Positions 10,076 through 18,340 of a DNA stretch of 64,000 bases are shown here, piece by piece. The notes under the pieces are model-generated. The model ran no database searches, had not been told where the DNA came from, and was given only the letters and a program-made list of their open reading frames with translations. How positions within the stretch are numbered: the stretch's first letter is position 1; the number at the start of each line of letters is the position of its first letter. Source of the stretch: Pseudomonas putida (lineage in GTDB: Bacteria; Pseudomonadota; Gammaproteobacteria; Pseudomonadales; Pseudomonadaceae); assembly GCA_029953615.1 (NCBI GenBank), contig CP124529.1, positions 3,348,501 to 3,412,500 on the forward strand, given 5' to 3'. The position numbers were made by a program, and so were the translations under genes.

Positions 10076-10192
10076 GGGGCTGCTTTGCAGCCCTTCGCGG
10101 GCGCGCCCGCTCCCACAGGGAATCACAACACCTGAAGGTTGCGCGATCCTTGTGGGAGCGGGCGTGCCCGCGAAGGGCCGCAAAGCGGCCCC
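10076..10192. repeat. REP-type inverted pair with GC-rich cap (probable terminator)
   Basis: The outer arms ggggctgctttgcagccc and gggccgcaaagcggcccc enclose two opposed gcgggc-gcccgctcccacag cores. It sits between convergent prfC and the potF-like gene, where a bidirectional terminator is expected. Confidence 0.85.
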
Positions 10193-10195
10193 GAT

Positions 10196-11275
10196 TCAAT
10201 TTCCTGCCTTGATACTGGTCCAGATCCGCGTCCGAATACGGTCGATCTTCGCCGGCATCGCCTCCAGCGCATACAGCTTGCCCATCACGTCCTCGCTCGG
10301 GTAAATCATCGTATTACCCTTCATCGCCGGCTCCACCAGCCCGTCCGCCTTGAGGTTGCCGTTGGCGTACTGCACATGGTTGCTGATGTTGGCCATCACC
10401 TCTGGCTGCAGCAGGTAGTTCATGTAGGCGTAACCGGCCTTCTCATCTGGTGCATCGGCCGGCATGGCCACCATGTCGAACCACATCGGCGCACCTTCCT
10501 TGGGGATCGAATACCCCACCTTCACCCCGTTCTTCGCCTCTTCGGCGCGGTTCTTCGCCTGCAGCACATCCCCCGAGAAGCCCACCACCACGCAGATGTC
10601 GCCGTTGGCCAGGTCACCGGTGTACTTCGAGGAGTGGAAGTAGCTGATGTACGGCCGCACCTGCATCAGCAGCGCCTTGGCCTTGTCGTAGTCGGCCGGG
10701 TTCTGGCTGTGGTGCGGCAGGCCCAGGTAGTGCAGGGCGATGGGCAACAGCTCGGGGCCGTTGTCCAGCACGGCGACGCCGCAACTTTTCAGCTTGCTCA
10801 TGTACTCGGGCTTGAAGATCAGGTCCCAGGAGTCCACCGGTGCGTTGTCGCCGAGCACCGTCTTGACCTTGTCGACGTTGTAGCCGATGCCAGTGCTGCC
10901 CCACAGGTACGGGAAGCCGTACTGGTTGCCCGGGTCGTTCACCTCCAGCGCCTTCATCAGCACCGGGTTGAGGTTGTGCCAGTTGGGCAGCTGCGACTTG
11001 TCCAGCGGCTTCAGGGCCTTGCCCTGGATCTGCCGAGCCATGAAATGGTTGGACGGAAACACCACGTCGTAGCCGGAGTTGCCAGTCATCAGCTTACCGT
11101 CGAGGGTTTCGTTGCTGTCGTAAACGTCGTAGGTGGGCACGATACCGCTGGCTTGCTGGAAGTTTTTCAGTGTGTCGGGGGCAACGTAGCTGGACCAGTT
11201 GTAGATCTTCACCGTTTCGGCGGCGCCGGCCACGCTGGCGGCCAGCATCAAGGGGGCGAGAAGGAGCGTGCGCAT
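10196..11275 (-). CDS. PotF/SpuD-like polyamine-type periplasmic binding protein
   Basis: Extracellular solute-binding protein of the spermidine/putrescine family, 359 residues. It has a signal peptide ending AGAAE, then TVKIYNWSSYVAPDTL and the YDVVFPSNHFMARQI block shared with PotF/SpuD. GSTGIGYNVDKV and FDMVAMPADAP line the ligand cleft in this family. No PotG/H/I transporter genes are adjacent, so it is an orphan binding protein. It follows a cupin and a PuuB-like oxidase on the same strand, which suggests a polyamine or similar amine as ligand. Exact specificity is not readable. Confidence 0.88.
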   Translation of the reverse strand: MRTLLLAPLMLAASVAGAAETVKIYNWSSYVAPDTLKNFQQASGIVPTYDVYDSNETLDGKLMTGNSGYDVVFPSNHFMARQIQGKALKPLDKSQLPNWHNLNPVLMKALEVNDPGNQYGFPYLWGSTGIGYNVDKVKTVLGDNAPVDSWDLIFKPEYMSKLKSCGVAVLDNGPELLPIALHYLGLPHHSQNPADYDKAKALLMQVRPYISYFHSSKYTGDLANGDICVVVGFSGDVLQAKNRAEEAKNGVKVGYSIPKEGAPMWFDMVAMPADAPDEKAGYAYMNYLLQPEVMANISNHVQYANGNLKADGLVEPAMKGNTMIYPSEDVMGKLYALEAMPAKIDRIRTRIWTSIKAGN

Positions 11276-11327
11276 GTCGGGGTTACCTTGCTTTGTCTGT
11301 TGTTATCGAAGGCAGGCGATCAGCGGA

Positions 11328-11669
11328 TCAGAAAATAAGGACGTAGGTCTTGCGCACGGTCTCCTGGATATCCCAGGTGCCGGTGCTGTTGGCCGGTAGC
11401 ATCAATGCGTCTCCGGCTTCTATGAACAGGGGCTGGCCACCATCGGGGGTGAAGGTGCAGCGGCCCTTGATGAAATGGCAGAACTCCTGCTGCACGATCT
11501 GCCGTCGCCAGCGCCCGGGGGTGCACTCCCAGATGCCGGTTTCAACGCCGTCGCTGCGTTCCACGCAGGTGACCGAGGTCACCGCCACAGGCTCGCCGAG
11601 CGGTACTGCAACGGGGTTGGAGCTATCGAGCACGGCGCTATCGGTGTTCTTGAAATGGGTGATGCTCAT
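11328..11669 (-). CDS. small cupin-domain protein
   Basis: A 113-residue single-cupin protein. Cupin motif 1 is seen as GRWRRQIVQQEFCHFIKGRC, and motif 2 as FIEAGDALMLPANSTGTWDIQE. It resembles the cupin_3 / EutQ-like group, often found beside amine-catabolic oxidases. ATG at 11669 gives MSITHFKN with AGGA upstream; longer frames toward 11840 lie inside the oxidase gene and look non-coding. Function is unproven. It may be an amine-sensing or product-handling partner of the neighbouring FAD oxidase. Confidence 0.85.
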   Translation of the reverse strand: MSITHFKNTDSAVLDSSNPVAVPLGEPVAVTSVTCVERSDGVETGIWECTPGRWRRQIVQQEFCHFIKGRCTFTPDGGQPLFIEAGDALMLPANSTGTWDIQETVRKTYVLIF

Positions 11670-11701
11670 GACCGGTAAATCCTGTGTCGGGAAAAGGGAA
11701 G

Positions 11702-13108
11702 TCAGCGCATGAAGCCTTCCATGAAGTCTGCAAGGTTGCTGGCAAGGCGCCGCCTCCAAGGCGCACTGGCGGGGTTGGCAAGGGTCCGGTCCTCGTGGAC
11801 GAAACTCTGGATGATCGCGTTGTAGCCGAGCCACCGGCACGGCTCGGGCGGCCAGCTGGCAAGGCTCGCAACCGGGCGGTTGTCGAGCACCCAGGGTTGC
11901 GCGGTCAGCTCGTTGTGCTGGTTGAGGATCAGCGCCGCCAGGGTGCGCCCGCCCAGGTTGGTGGCGCCGACACCTTCACCGCCGTAGCCGCCGGCCAGGG
12001 CGATGCCACGCTGGCGGTCGCAGAGCATGTGCGGGCGGAAGCGCCGCGCCATGCCCAGGTTGCCGCCCCAGGAATGGGTGATGCGCACGTGCTTCAGCTG
12101 AGGGAACAGTTCGCTGAACAGGTAGCGGCGCAGCTCGATTTCCTGTTCAGTGAGGGTGAAGTTTTCGCGCAGGCGGCCACCGAAGCGGTAGCCGCCACGG
12201 GCGCCGAACACCAGGCGGTTGTCGGCGGTGCGCTGGCCGTAGGTGACCTGGCGGCTGCTCTCGCTGAAGGCCTGGCCCCGGTTCAGGCCGATCTGTTCCC
12301 AGGTGGCTTCCGGCAGGGGGGCGGTGGCCACCAGCAGGCTTTGTACCGGCAGCTGATGTTTGCCCAGTGGTGGCAGGCTGACGGCGTAGCCCTCCACGGC
12401 GGGTACCATCCATTGGCATCGAATGCGCGCCAATGGGGTACGCACCTCACCGGGCTGCCAGTCGATGGCGGGTGTGTTTTCGTAGATGGGTACGCCCAGC
12501 GCTCCTACCGCCCGGGCCAGGCCACGCGCCAGCTTGGCGGGTTGGATGGTTGCGGTGTGCGGGCTGTAGATGGCGCCATAGGCGTTGCTGACCCGCAACT
12601 GGGCGTCCAGCTGTTCGGGGCGCAGCCAGCGGTAGTCGTCCTCGGTCATGCCTTGGCGATAAAGATCGTCGAGGTAGGCGCGCAGACTGCGCTCCTGTTC
12701 CGGGTAGCGCGCGGCGCAGTACAGCACGCCGCCTTTGCGGTAGTCGCAGTCGATGCCTTCGCGTTGCAGCACGCTGTGCACTTCATCGGGTATGCCATGC
12801 AGCAGGTCGATGCTGGCGCGGCGCTGTTGCGGCGACAGGGTGGCCAGCAGGCGGTCTTCGCCGAGCAGGTTGCCCATCAGCCAGCCGCCGTTGCGCCCGG
12901 AAGCACCGAAGCCGGCAATGTTGGCGTCGATCACGGCGATGTTCAGCTGCGGCGCCTGACGCTTTAGGTAGTAGGCGGTCCACAGGCCGGTGTAGCCGGC
13001 GCCGATGATGCACACATCCGCGTTCAGGTCCTCGCGCAGGGCCGGGCGGGCGCACAGCGGCTCGTCAAGCTGGTCCATCCACAGGCTGAGCGTGCGCAGG
13101 GGTTGCAT
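11702..13108 (-). CDS. FAD-dependent oxidoreductase, PuuB-like (gamma-glutamylputrescine oxidase family)
   Basis: DAO-fold flavoprotein, 468 residues. The N-terminal ADP-binding motif is DVCIIGAGYTGLWTAYYL. ASGRNGGWLMGN is characteristic of PuuB/OrdL oxidases, and the C-terminal FAD loop is IALAGGYGGEGVGATNLGGRTLA. It oxidises a secondary or primary amine and passes electrons to oxygen; the substrate is inferred only. ATG at 13108 follows GGAG. A TTG at 13132 would add eight residues. It heads the cupin/potF-like group, with an AraC-type gene just upstream on the same strand. Confidence 0.88.
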   Translation of the reverse strand: MQPLRTLSLWMDQLDEPLCARPALREDLNADVCIIGAGYTGLWTAYYLKRQAPQLNIAVIDANIAGFGASGRNGGWLMGNLLGEDRLLATLSPQQRRASIDLLHGIPDEVHSVLQREGIDCDYRKGGVLYCAARYPEQERSLRAYLDDLYRQGMTEDDYRWLRPEQLDAQLRVSNAYGAIYSPHTATIQPAKLARGLARAVGALGVPIYENTPAIDWQPGEVRTPLARIRCQWMVPAVEGYAVSLPPLGKHQLPVQSLLVATAPLPEATWEQIGLNRGQAFSESSRQVTYGQRTADNRLVFGARGGYRFGGRLRENFTLTEQEIELRRYLFSELFPQLKHVRITHSWGGNLGMARRFRPHMLCDRQRGIALAGGYGGEGVGATNLGGRTLAALILNQHNELTAQPWVLDNRPVASLASWPPEPCRWLGYNAIIQSFVHEDRTLANPASAPWRRRLASNLADFMEGFMR

Positions 13109-13172
13109 CGGGTTCGGCTCCACATCCGTCAAGGTCTGTGGGCGATCCTAGTGGTGTCGGCGGGCGGCTGTC

Positions 13173-13982
13173 CTACGTGCGTGCACGCAGGGAAATTTGC
13201 TTCAGGTACGCCTTGGGGGTGAGCCCGGTGTGTTCGCGGAAGCACTTGTAGAACGCTGACAGCGAGTTGAAACCGGCATTGAACGCCAACTCGTCGATCG
13301 TGGCCTCGACGCTGTCGTCATCGAGGCTGGCCATCAGGTGCTGCAGGCGGGCCTGGTTGACGTAGCGGTAAAAGCTTCGCCCGAGTACCTGGTTGAGCAG
13401 GTAGGAGATCTGGTTGCGGCTGTAGCCGCTGGCGTCGGCAACCTGCTGCAGGTCCAGCTCCGGGTCCAGGTAGGGGCGCTGGCGCTGGAAGTAGTGCTCC
13501 AGGTCCTGGGCCATGGTCGACAGTTGCCGGGGGGACAGGCCAAGGCGGCTGGTGGCTGGGCGCGGGCCGCTGCTGGGGTGGCCGCTGCCGTTCTGACGGA
13601 CCAGCGTGGCGTACTCGTTTACTTGCCAGATCAGGCCGTCCTTGACGGTGATCGCCTCGCTGGACTGGAACGCCACCAGCCCGTCACCACCCTGCACCGT
13701 GACCTGGTACTGGATGAACGCGGTACAGCCATCGACGCGGATGCGGTCGATGTGGACGATGTCCTCGCCGGCTTCATGGGGCAGGCAGGCGCGCACGTAG
13801 TCGTGCAGTTCCTGGTAGCCGAGCACGCGGTTCTGGAAGAAGTCGTGGTACTGGATGTCGGGGTGGTAGAGCGCAATGACGCCGTCGAGGTCGCGGTGCT
13901 TCCAGCACAGGTGGTAGCGCAGCACGGTGTCGGCGGTGAGCGAGGTCTGCTCGGGGCCGTCGGGGAGGGTGGTGGCGGTCAT
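13173..13982 (-). CDS. AraC-family regulator with an N-terminal SnoaL/NTF2-like domain
   Basis: 269 residues from ATG at 13982; an upstream ATG at 14042 is possible. Residues about 15-135 (HLCWKHRDLDGVIALYHPDI ... GLIWQVNEYATLVRQ) look like a SnoaL/NTF2-type alpha+beta pocket. Residues about 165-265 form an AraC DNA-binding domain with two helix-turn-helix units (LQQVADASGYSRNQISYLLN and IDELAFNAGFNSLSAFYKCF, the second followed by the usual GLTPKAYLK). Classical AraC regulators use a cupin sensor, so this sensor type is unusual. It probably controls the oxidase-cupin-potF genes directly downstream. Confidence 0.88.
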   Translation of the reverse strand: MTATTLPDGPEQTSLTADTVLRYHLCWKHRDLDGVIALYHPDIQYHDFFQNRVLGYQELHDYVRACLPHEAGEDIVHIDRIRVDGCTAFIQYQVTVQGGDGLVAFQSSEAITVKDGLIWQVNEYATLVRQNGSGHPSSGPRPATSRLGLSPRQLSTMAQDLEHYFQRQRPYLDPELDLQQVADASGYSRNQISYLLNQVLGRSFYRYVNQARLQHLMASLDDDSVEATIDELAFNAGFNSLSAFYKCFREHTGLTPKAYLKQISLRART

Positions 13983-14156
13983 GCGCCTGATAGTGCATTG
14001 CAGAACACCCAGGTGCAAGGGGGCGGATCCGGCATATTGCACGGTTTTGCCAAGCGGCTTGGGAGGTAAGCCCTTGATTCATATGAATGTAGTTTTTTGA
14101 TACCAGTGGCATGGCGAGTGCACCGGTTTGTTCACCATCGAACAAGGAGAAAGGCC

Positions 14157-14231
14157 ATGCGCTCGATACTGCTTTGGATGATCGGGGTGCCGATTCCGGT
14201 GATTATCCTGATCTGGTTCTTTATGCATTGA
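14157..14231 (+). CDS. 24-residue hydrophobic microprotein
   Basis: A very short open frame, MRSILLWMIGVPIPVIILIW followed by FFMH, preceded by a strong AAGGAG eight bases before the ATG. The peptide is almost entirely one membrane segment with a Pro kink (GVPIP). The strong ribosome site and coherent hydrophobic composition support translation. A REP hairpin begins eight bases after its stop and could terminate the transcript. I do not recognise a named family and assign no function. Confidence 0.65.
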   Translation: MRSILLWMIGVPIPVIILIWFFMH

Positions 14232-14238
14232 GATTTTC

Positions 14239-14341
14239 GGGGCCGCTTTGCGGCCCATCGCCGGCAAGCCAGCTCCCACAGGTACTGCACAGGGCTTGGG
14301 TACTGTGGAGATCCTTGTGGGAGCTGGCTTGCCGGCGATGA
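14239..14341. repeat. REP-type inverted pair, catcgccggcaagccagctcc subfamily
   Basis: An opening ggggccgctttgcggccc block is followed by two opposed copies of catcgccggcaagccagctcccacag. The core differs from the gcgggcaagcccgctccc subfamily, and the same variant recurs at 25275. It lies between the microprotein gene and the end of the dpp operon. Confidence 0.85.
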
Positions 14342-14354
14342 AGGCTACGCCGAT

Positions 14355-15323
14355 TTAGAGGAACTGCTCGGCATAGTGACAAGCCACCTGCCGGGTACCC
14401 ACCTGCCTAAGCGCCGGCACTTCCTTGGCACACCGCTCGGTCGCATACGGGCAGCGCTTGTGAAACGCACACCCATCCGGCGGGTTCAGCGGGTTGGGCA
14501 ACTCCCCGGCAATACGGATCTTCGGCTTCAACGGGTCCGGGTGAATCGCCGGCGTGGCCGATAGCAATGCCTGGGTATACGGGTGCAATGGTCGTTCGTA
14601 AATATCTTCTTTCGGCCCCATCTCCGCCGGCCGCCCCAAATACATCACCAGTACCTGATCGGCCACATGCCGCACCACCGCCAGGTTGTGCGAGATGAAC
14701 ACATAGGCGGTGTTGAACTCCTTCTGCAAGTCCATGAACAGGTTCAGCACCTGAGCCTGGATCGACACGTCCAGCGCCGAGGTCGGCTCGTCCGCCACCA
14801 GCACCTTGGGTTGCAGCATCATTGCCCGGGCCAGGGCGATACGCTGGCGCTGGCCACCGGAGAACATGTGCGGGTAGCGCTGGTAATGCTCGGGGCGCAG
14901 GCCGACCTGTTCCATCATCTTCTGCACCTTTTCTCGCCGCTCGGCCTTGCTTAGCGAGGTGTTGATCAGCAGCGGCTCGGCCAGCTGGTCACCAATCTTC
15001 TGCCGTGGGTTGAGCGAGGCGTAGGGGCTCTGGAACACCATCTGTACGTCGCGGCGCAGTTGCTTGCGCTCGCTCTTGCTGGCGCCTTTCACTTCGGTGC
15101 CGGCAATTTGCAGCGAACCGGACGACGGCTCTTCGATCAGGGTCAGGGCGCGGGCCAGGGTGGACTTGCCGCAGCCGGACTCGCCGACCACGGCCAGGGT
15201 CTTGCCGGCCTCCAGTTCGAACGACACGCCATTCAGCGCGCGGACCAGGGCGTGGCCCTTGAACAGCCCGCGGGAGACTTCGTAATGCCGGGTCAGCTCC
15301 CGGGCGGATAGAACGACGGCCAT
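14355..15323 (-). CDS. dppF: dipeptide ABC transporter ATPase DppF
   Basis: Second ATPase of a peptide/nickel-type importer, 322 residues. It has Walker A GESGCGKST, signature FSGGQRQRIALARAM, Walker B VLVADEPTSALD and the C-terminal oligopeptide-transporter region with the Cys pattern CAFHKRCPYATERC that can bind an Fe-S cluster in this family. ATG overlaps the dppD stop (ATGA). Longer upstream frames only overlap dppD out of frame. It is the last gene of the dpp operon. Confidence 0.93.
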   Translation of the reverse strand: MAVVLSARELTRHYEVSRGLFKGHALVRALNGVSFELEAGKTLAVVGESGCGKSTLARALTLIEEPSSGSLQIAGTEVKGASKSERKQLRRDVQMVFQSPYASLNPRQKIGDQLAEPLLINTSLSKAERREKVQKMMEQVGLRPEHYQRYPHMFSGGQRQRIALARAMMLQPKVLVADEPTSALDVSIQAQVLNLFMDLQKEFNTAYVFISHNLAVVRHVADQVLVMYLGRPAEMGPKEDIYERPLHPYTQALLSATPAIHPDPLKPKIRIAGELPNPLNPPDGCAFHKRCPYATERCAKEVPALRQVGTRQVACHYAEQFL

Positions 15324-16291
15324 CACGCCACCTCCTGGTTCAGCGGGTAGAAGCAACGCACCAGGCCATGGGCCTGGGGATCGAGGGGCGGGCGCTGGCG
15401 CCGGCAGTTGTCCTGCACGTACGGGCAGCGCGGTGACAGCAGGCACCCCACGGGGCGGTCGTAGCGGCCGGGGACGATGCCGGGCAGGGTGGCCAGGCGT
15501 TCGGCACCGATGCTGTGCTCGGGGATCGCCGCCAGCAACGCTTCGCTGTAGGGGTGAGCGGGCACATCGAACAGCTCCGGCACCTGGCCCACTTCCACGG
15601 CCTGGCCGGCGTACATCACGCACACCCGCCTGGCCGTTTCGGCGACCACGGCGAGGTCGTGGGTGATCAGGATGAGCGCCATGTTGCGCTCCTTCTGCAG
15701 GTTGACCAGCAGCTCCATGATCTGCGCCTGGATGGTCACGTCCAGCGCAGTGGTGGGCTCGTCGGCAATCAGCAGCTTGGGCTCGCCGGCAATCGCCATG
15801 GCAATCGCCACGCGCTGGCTCATGCCGCCGGACAGTTGGTGCGGGTAGGCGTCCAGGCGGCTTTCGGCAGCCGGGATCTCGACCTTTTTCAGCAGCTCCA
15901 GGGCACGCTGGCGTGCGGCCTTGCCCTTCAGGCCCAGGTGCTGGCGCAGCACTTCCTCGATCTGATAGCCCACGGTGTAGCTGGGGTTGAGCGCGGTCAT
16001 CGGGTCCTGGAAGACCATGGCGATGTCCTTGCCCACCACCTTGCGTCGCTGCCGGCCGCTGAGCTTGAGCATGTCGGTGCCGTCGAAGGTGAGTGCGTCG
16101 GCAGTGATGCGCCCCGGGGCATCGATCAGGCCCATCAGGGCCATCATGGTCACGGACTTGCCCGAGCCGGATTCGCCGACAATGGCCAGGATCTCGCCGG
16201 CCTCCACCATCAGGTCCAGGCCATCGACCACCGGTACCGCATTGGCGTCGCCGAAGCGCACGTTAAGGTTGTTGATTTGCAACAGTGACAT
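15323..16291 (-). CDS. dppD: dipeptide ABC transporter ATPase DppD
   Basis: First ATPase of the peptide importer, 322 residues. Walker [11 protein letters not shown], signature [17 protein letters not shown], Walker [15 protein letters not shown] and the family C-terminal Cys motif ([15 protein letters not shown]) are visible. ATG at 16291 has GAGGAGAAC upstream. It pairs with DppF, coupled by a four-base overlap. Confidence 0.93.
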   Translation of the reverse strand: MSLLQINNLNVRFGDANAVPVVDGLDLMVEAGEILAIVGESGSGKSVTMMALMGLIDAPGRITADALTFDGTDMLKLSGRQRRKVVGKDIAMVFQDPMTALNPSYTVGYQIEEVLRQHLGLKGKAARQRALELLKKVEIPAAESRLDAYPHQLSGGMSQRVAIAMAIAGEPKLLIADEPTTALDVTIQAQIMELLVNLQKERNMALILITHDLAVVAETARRVCVMYAGQAVEVGQVPELFDVPAHPYSEALLAAIPEHSIGAERLATLPGIVPGRYDRPVGCLLSPRCPYVQDNCRRQRPPLDPQAHGLVRCFYPLNQEVA

Positions 16292-16301
16292 GGCGTTCTC
16301 C

Positions 16302-17228
16302 TCAGGCGGCGTTCTTGAGTTTCGGGTCCAGCGCATCGCGCAGGCCGTCGCCCATCAGGTTGATTGCCAGCACACTGAGCAGAATGGTCAGGCCGGGCAA
16401 GCTCACTACCCACCAGGCGCGCTCGATGTAGTCGCGGGCCGAAGCCAGCATGGTGCCCCACTCCGGGGTCGGCGGCTGCACGCCAAGGCCGAGGAAGCCC
16501 AGAGCGGCGGCGTCGAGGATGGCCGAAGAGAAGCTGAGGGTGGCTTGCACGATCAGCGGTGCCATGCAGTTGGGCAGCACGGTGACGAACATCAGCCGTG
16601 GCAGCCCTGCACCCGCCAGGCGGGCGGCGGTGACGTAGTCGCGGTTCAGCTCGCCCATCACGGCGGCGCGGGTCAGGCGCACGTAGGATGGCAACGACAC
16701 GATGGCGATGGCGATCACGGTGTTGATCAGGCCTGGGCCGAGGATGGCGACGATGGCTACTGCCAGCAGCAGCGAGGGCAGGGCCAGCATCACGTCCATC
16801 AGGCGCATGATCGACGGGCCGAGCAGTTGCGGGAAGAAACCGGCCAGCAGGCCCAGCAGGATGCCAGGGATCAACGACATCAGCACCGACGACAGGCCGA
16901 TCAGCAGCGACAGCCGCGCGCCCTGGATCAGCCGCGAAAGCAGGTCGCGGCCCAGCTCGTCGGTGCCGAGGATGAACTGCCAGCTGCCACCTTCGAGCCA
17001 CACCGGCGGGGTCAGCAGGAACTCGCGGTACTGCTCGCTCGGGTCGTGCGGGGCGACCCACGGCGCGAACAGCGCGCAGAACACCACCAGGCACATGAAG
17101 GCCAGGCCCATCACCGCGCCTTTGTTGCGGGCGAAGGCTTGCCAGAATTCTTTGTACGGTGAGGGGTAGAGCAGGCTCTGGTCCACCGGGCTGGCCGGCG
17201 TGACGGATTTCGGAATCGGGCTAGTCAT
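16302..17228 (-). CDS. dppC: dipeptide ABC transporter permease DppC
   Basis: Inner-membrane permease, 308 residues, with an N-terminal OppC-type extension followed by about six membrane segments. It carries [20 protein letters not shown], typical of DppC/OppC, and the binding-protein-dependent EAA loop near [17 protein letters not shown]. It lies 10 bases after dppB and shortly before dppD, so all four genes form one operon. Confidence 0.93.
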   Translation of the reverse strand: MTSPIPKSVTPASPVDQSLLYPSPYKEFWQAFARNKGAVMGLAFMCLVVFCALFAPWVAPHDPSEQYREFLLTPPVWLEGGSWQFILGTDELGRDLLSRLIQGARLSLLIGLSSVLMSLIPGILLGLLAGFFPQLLGPSIMRLMDVMLALPSLLLAVAIVAILGPGLINTVIAIAIVSLPSYVRLTRAAVMGELNRDYVTAARLAGAGLPRLMFVTVLPNCMAPLIVQATLSFSSAILDAAALGFLGLGVQPPTPEWGTMLASARDYIERAWWVVSLPGLTILLSVLAINLMGDGLRDALDPKLKNAA

Positions 17229-17238
17229 GACGAGGGCC

Positions 17239-18249
17239 TCAGCGCTGATGACGGATGCGTGGGTTGGCCAGGCCGTAGAGGATGTCCACGACGAAGTTGA
17301 CCAGGATTACCAGGCAGGCGATCAACAGGATGCCGTTCTGGACCACGGGGTAGTCACGGGCACCGATGGCTTCGATCAGCCACTTGCCGATGCCCGGCCA
17401 GGAAAAGATGGTTTCGGTCAGCACTGCACCGGCCAGCAGCGTGCCGACCTGCAGGCCGAACACGGTCAGCACCGGGATCAGCGCGTTGCGCAGGCCGTGC
17501 ACGAACACCACGCGAGCTGGCGACAGGCCTTTGGCGCGGGCGGTGCGGATGTAGTCCTCGCGCAGCACTTCGAGCATCGACGAGCGGGTCATGCGGGCGA
17601 TCACCGCCAGCGGGATGGTGCCGAGCACGATGGCCGGCAGGATCAGGTGCATCACCGCGTCCTTGAAAGCGCCTTCCTCGTCGCTGAGCAGGGTGTCGAT
17701 GAGCATGAAACCGGTCTTCGGCTCGATGTCATAGAGTAGGTCGATGCGCCCGGACACCGGGGTCCAGCCCAGGCTCACCGAGAAGAACATGATCAGGATC
17801 AGGCCCCACCAGAAGATCGGCATCGAGTAACCGGCCAGGGAAATGCCCATTACCCCATGGTCGAACAGCGAACCGCGCTTGAGCGCGGCAATCACCCCGG
17901 CCAGCAGGCCGACGATGCCGGCGAACAGCAGGGCGGCGAAGGCCAGTTCGAGGGTGGCCGGGAACAGGGTGAGGAACTCGTGCCACACGCTCTCGCGGGT
18001 GCGCAGCGATTCACCGAGGTCACCCTGGGCCAGCTTGCCGACATAGTCCAGGTACTGGACCGGCAGCGGCTTGTTCAGGCCAAGGCGCTCCATGGCCTGG
18101 GCATGCATTTCGGGGTCGACCCTGCGCTCGCCCATCATCACTTCCACCGGGTCGCCGGGGATCAGGCGTATGAGCGCGAAGGTCAGCAAGGTGATACCGA
18201 AAAAGGTCGGTATCAGCAGGCCAAGGCGCCGGGCAATAAAGCTCAACAT
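17239..18249 (-). CDS. dppB: dipeptide ABC transporter permease DppB
   Basis: Inner-membrane permease, 336 residues, with the N-terminal OppB signature (ITLLTFALIRLIPGDPVEVMMGER). Several membrane segments and the EAA-type loop YIRTARAKGLSPARVVFVHGLRN follow. It partners DppC. It follows the dppA gene after about 90 bases on the same strand. Confidence 0.93.
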   Translation of the reverse strand: MLSFIARRLGLLIPTFFGITLLTFALIRLIPGDPVEVMMGERRVDPEMHAQAMERLGLNKPLPVQYLDYVGKLAQGDLGESLRTRESVWHEFLTLFPATLELAFAALLFAGIVGLLAGVIAALKRGSLFDHGVMGISLAGYSMPIFWWGLILIMFFSVSLGWTPVSGRIDLLYDIEPKTGFMLIDTLLSDEEGAFKDAVMHLILPAIVLGTIPLAVIARMTRSSMLEVLREDYIRTARAKGLSPARVVFVHGLRNALIPVLTVFGLQVGTLLAGAVLTETIFSWPGIGKWLIEAIGARDYPVVQNGILLIACLVILVNFVVDILYGLANPRIRHQR

Positions 18250-18340
18250 TGTCGGGGTTACCTCATCAGGCCGTGGGGCGATCAGCCCGCTACGGTGGTG
18301 CCGCCGGTTCCCGTGCGGGGTGCCGGCGGTCGTTGTTGTT

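Noticed and set aside
8455..10116. 553-codon minus-strand frame opposite prfC
   Set aside because: Fully antisense to conserved prfC, with no recognisable domain.
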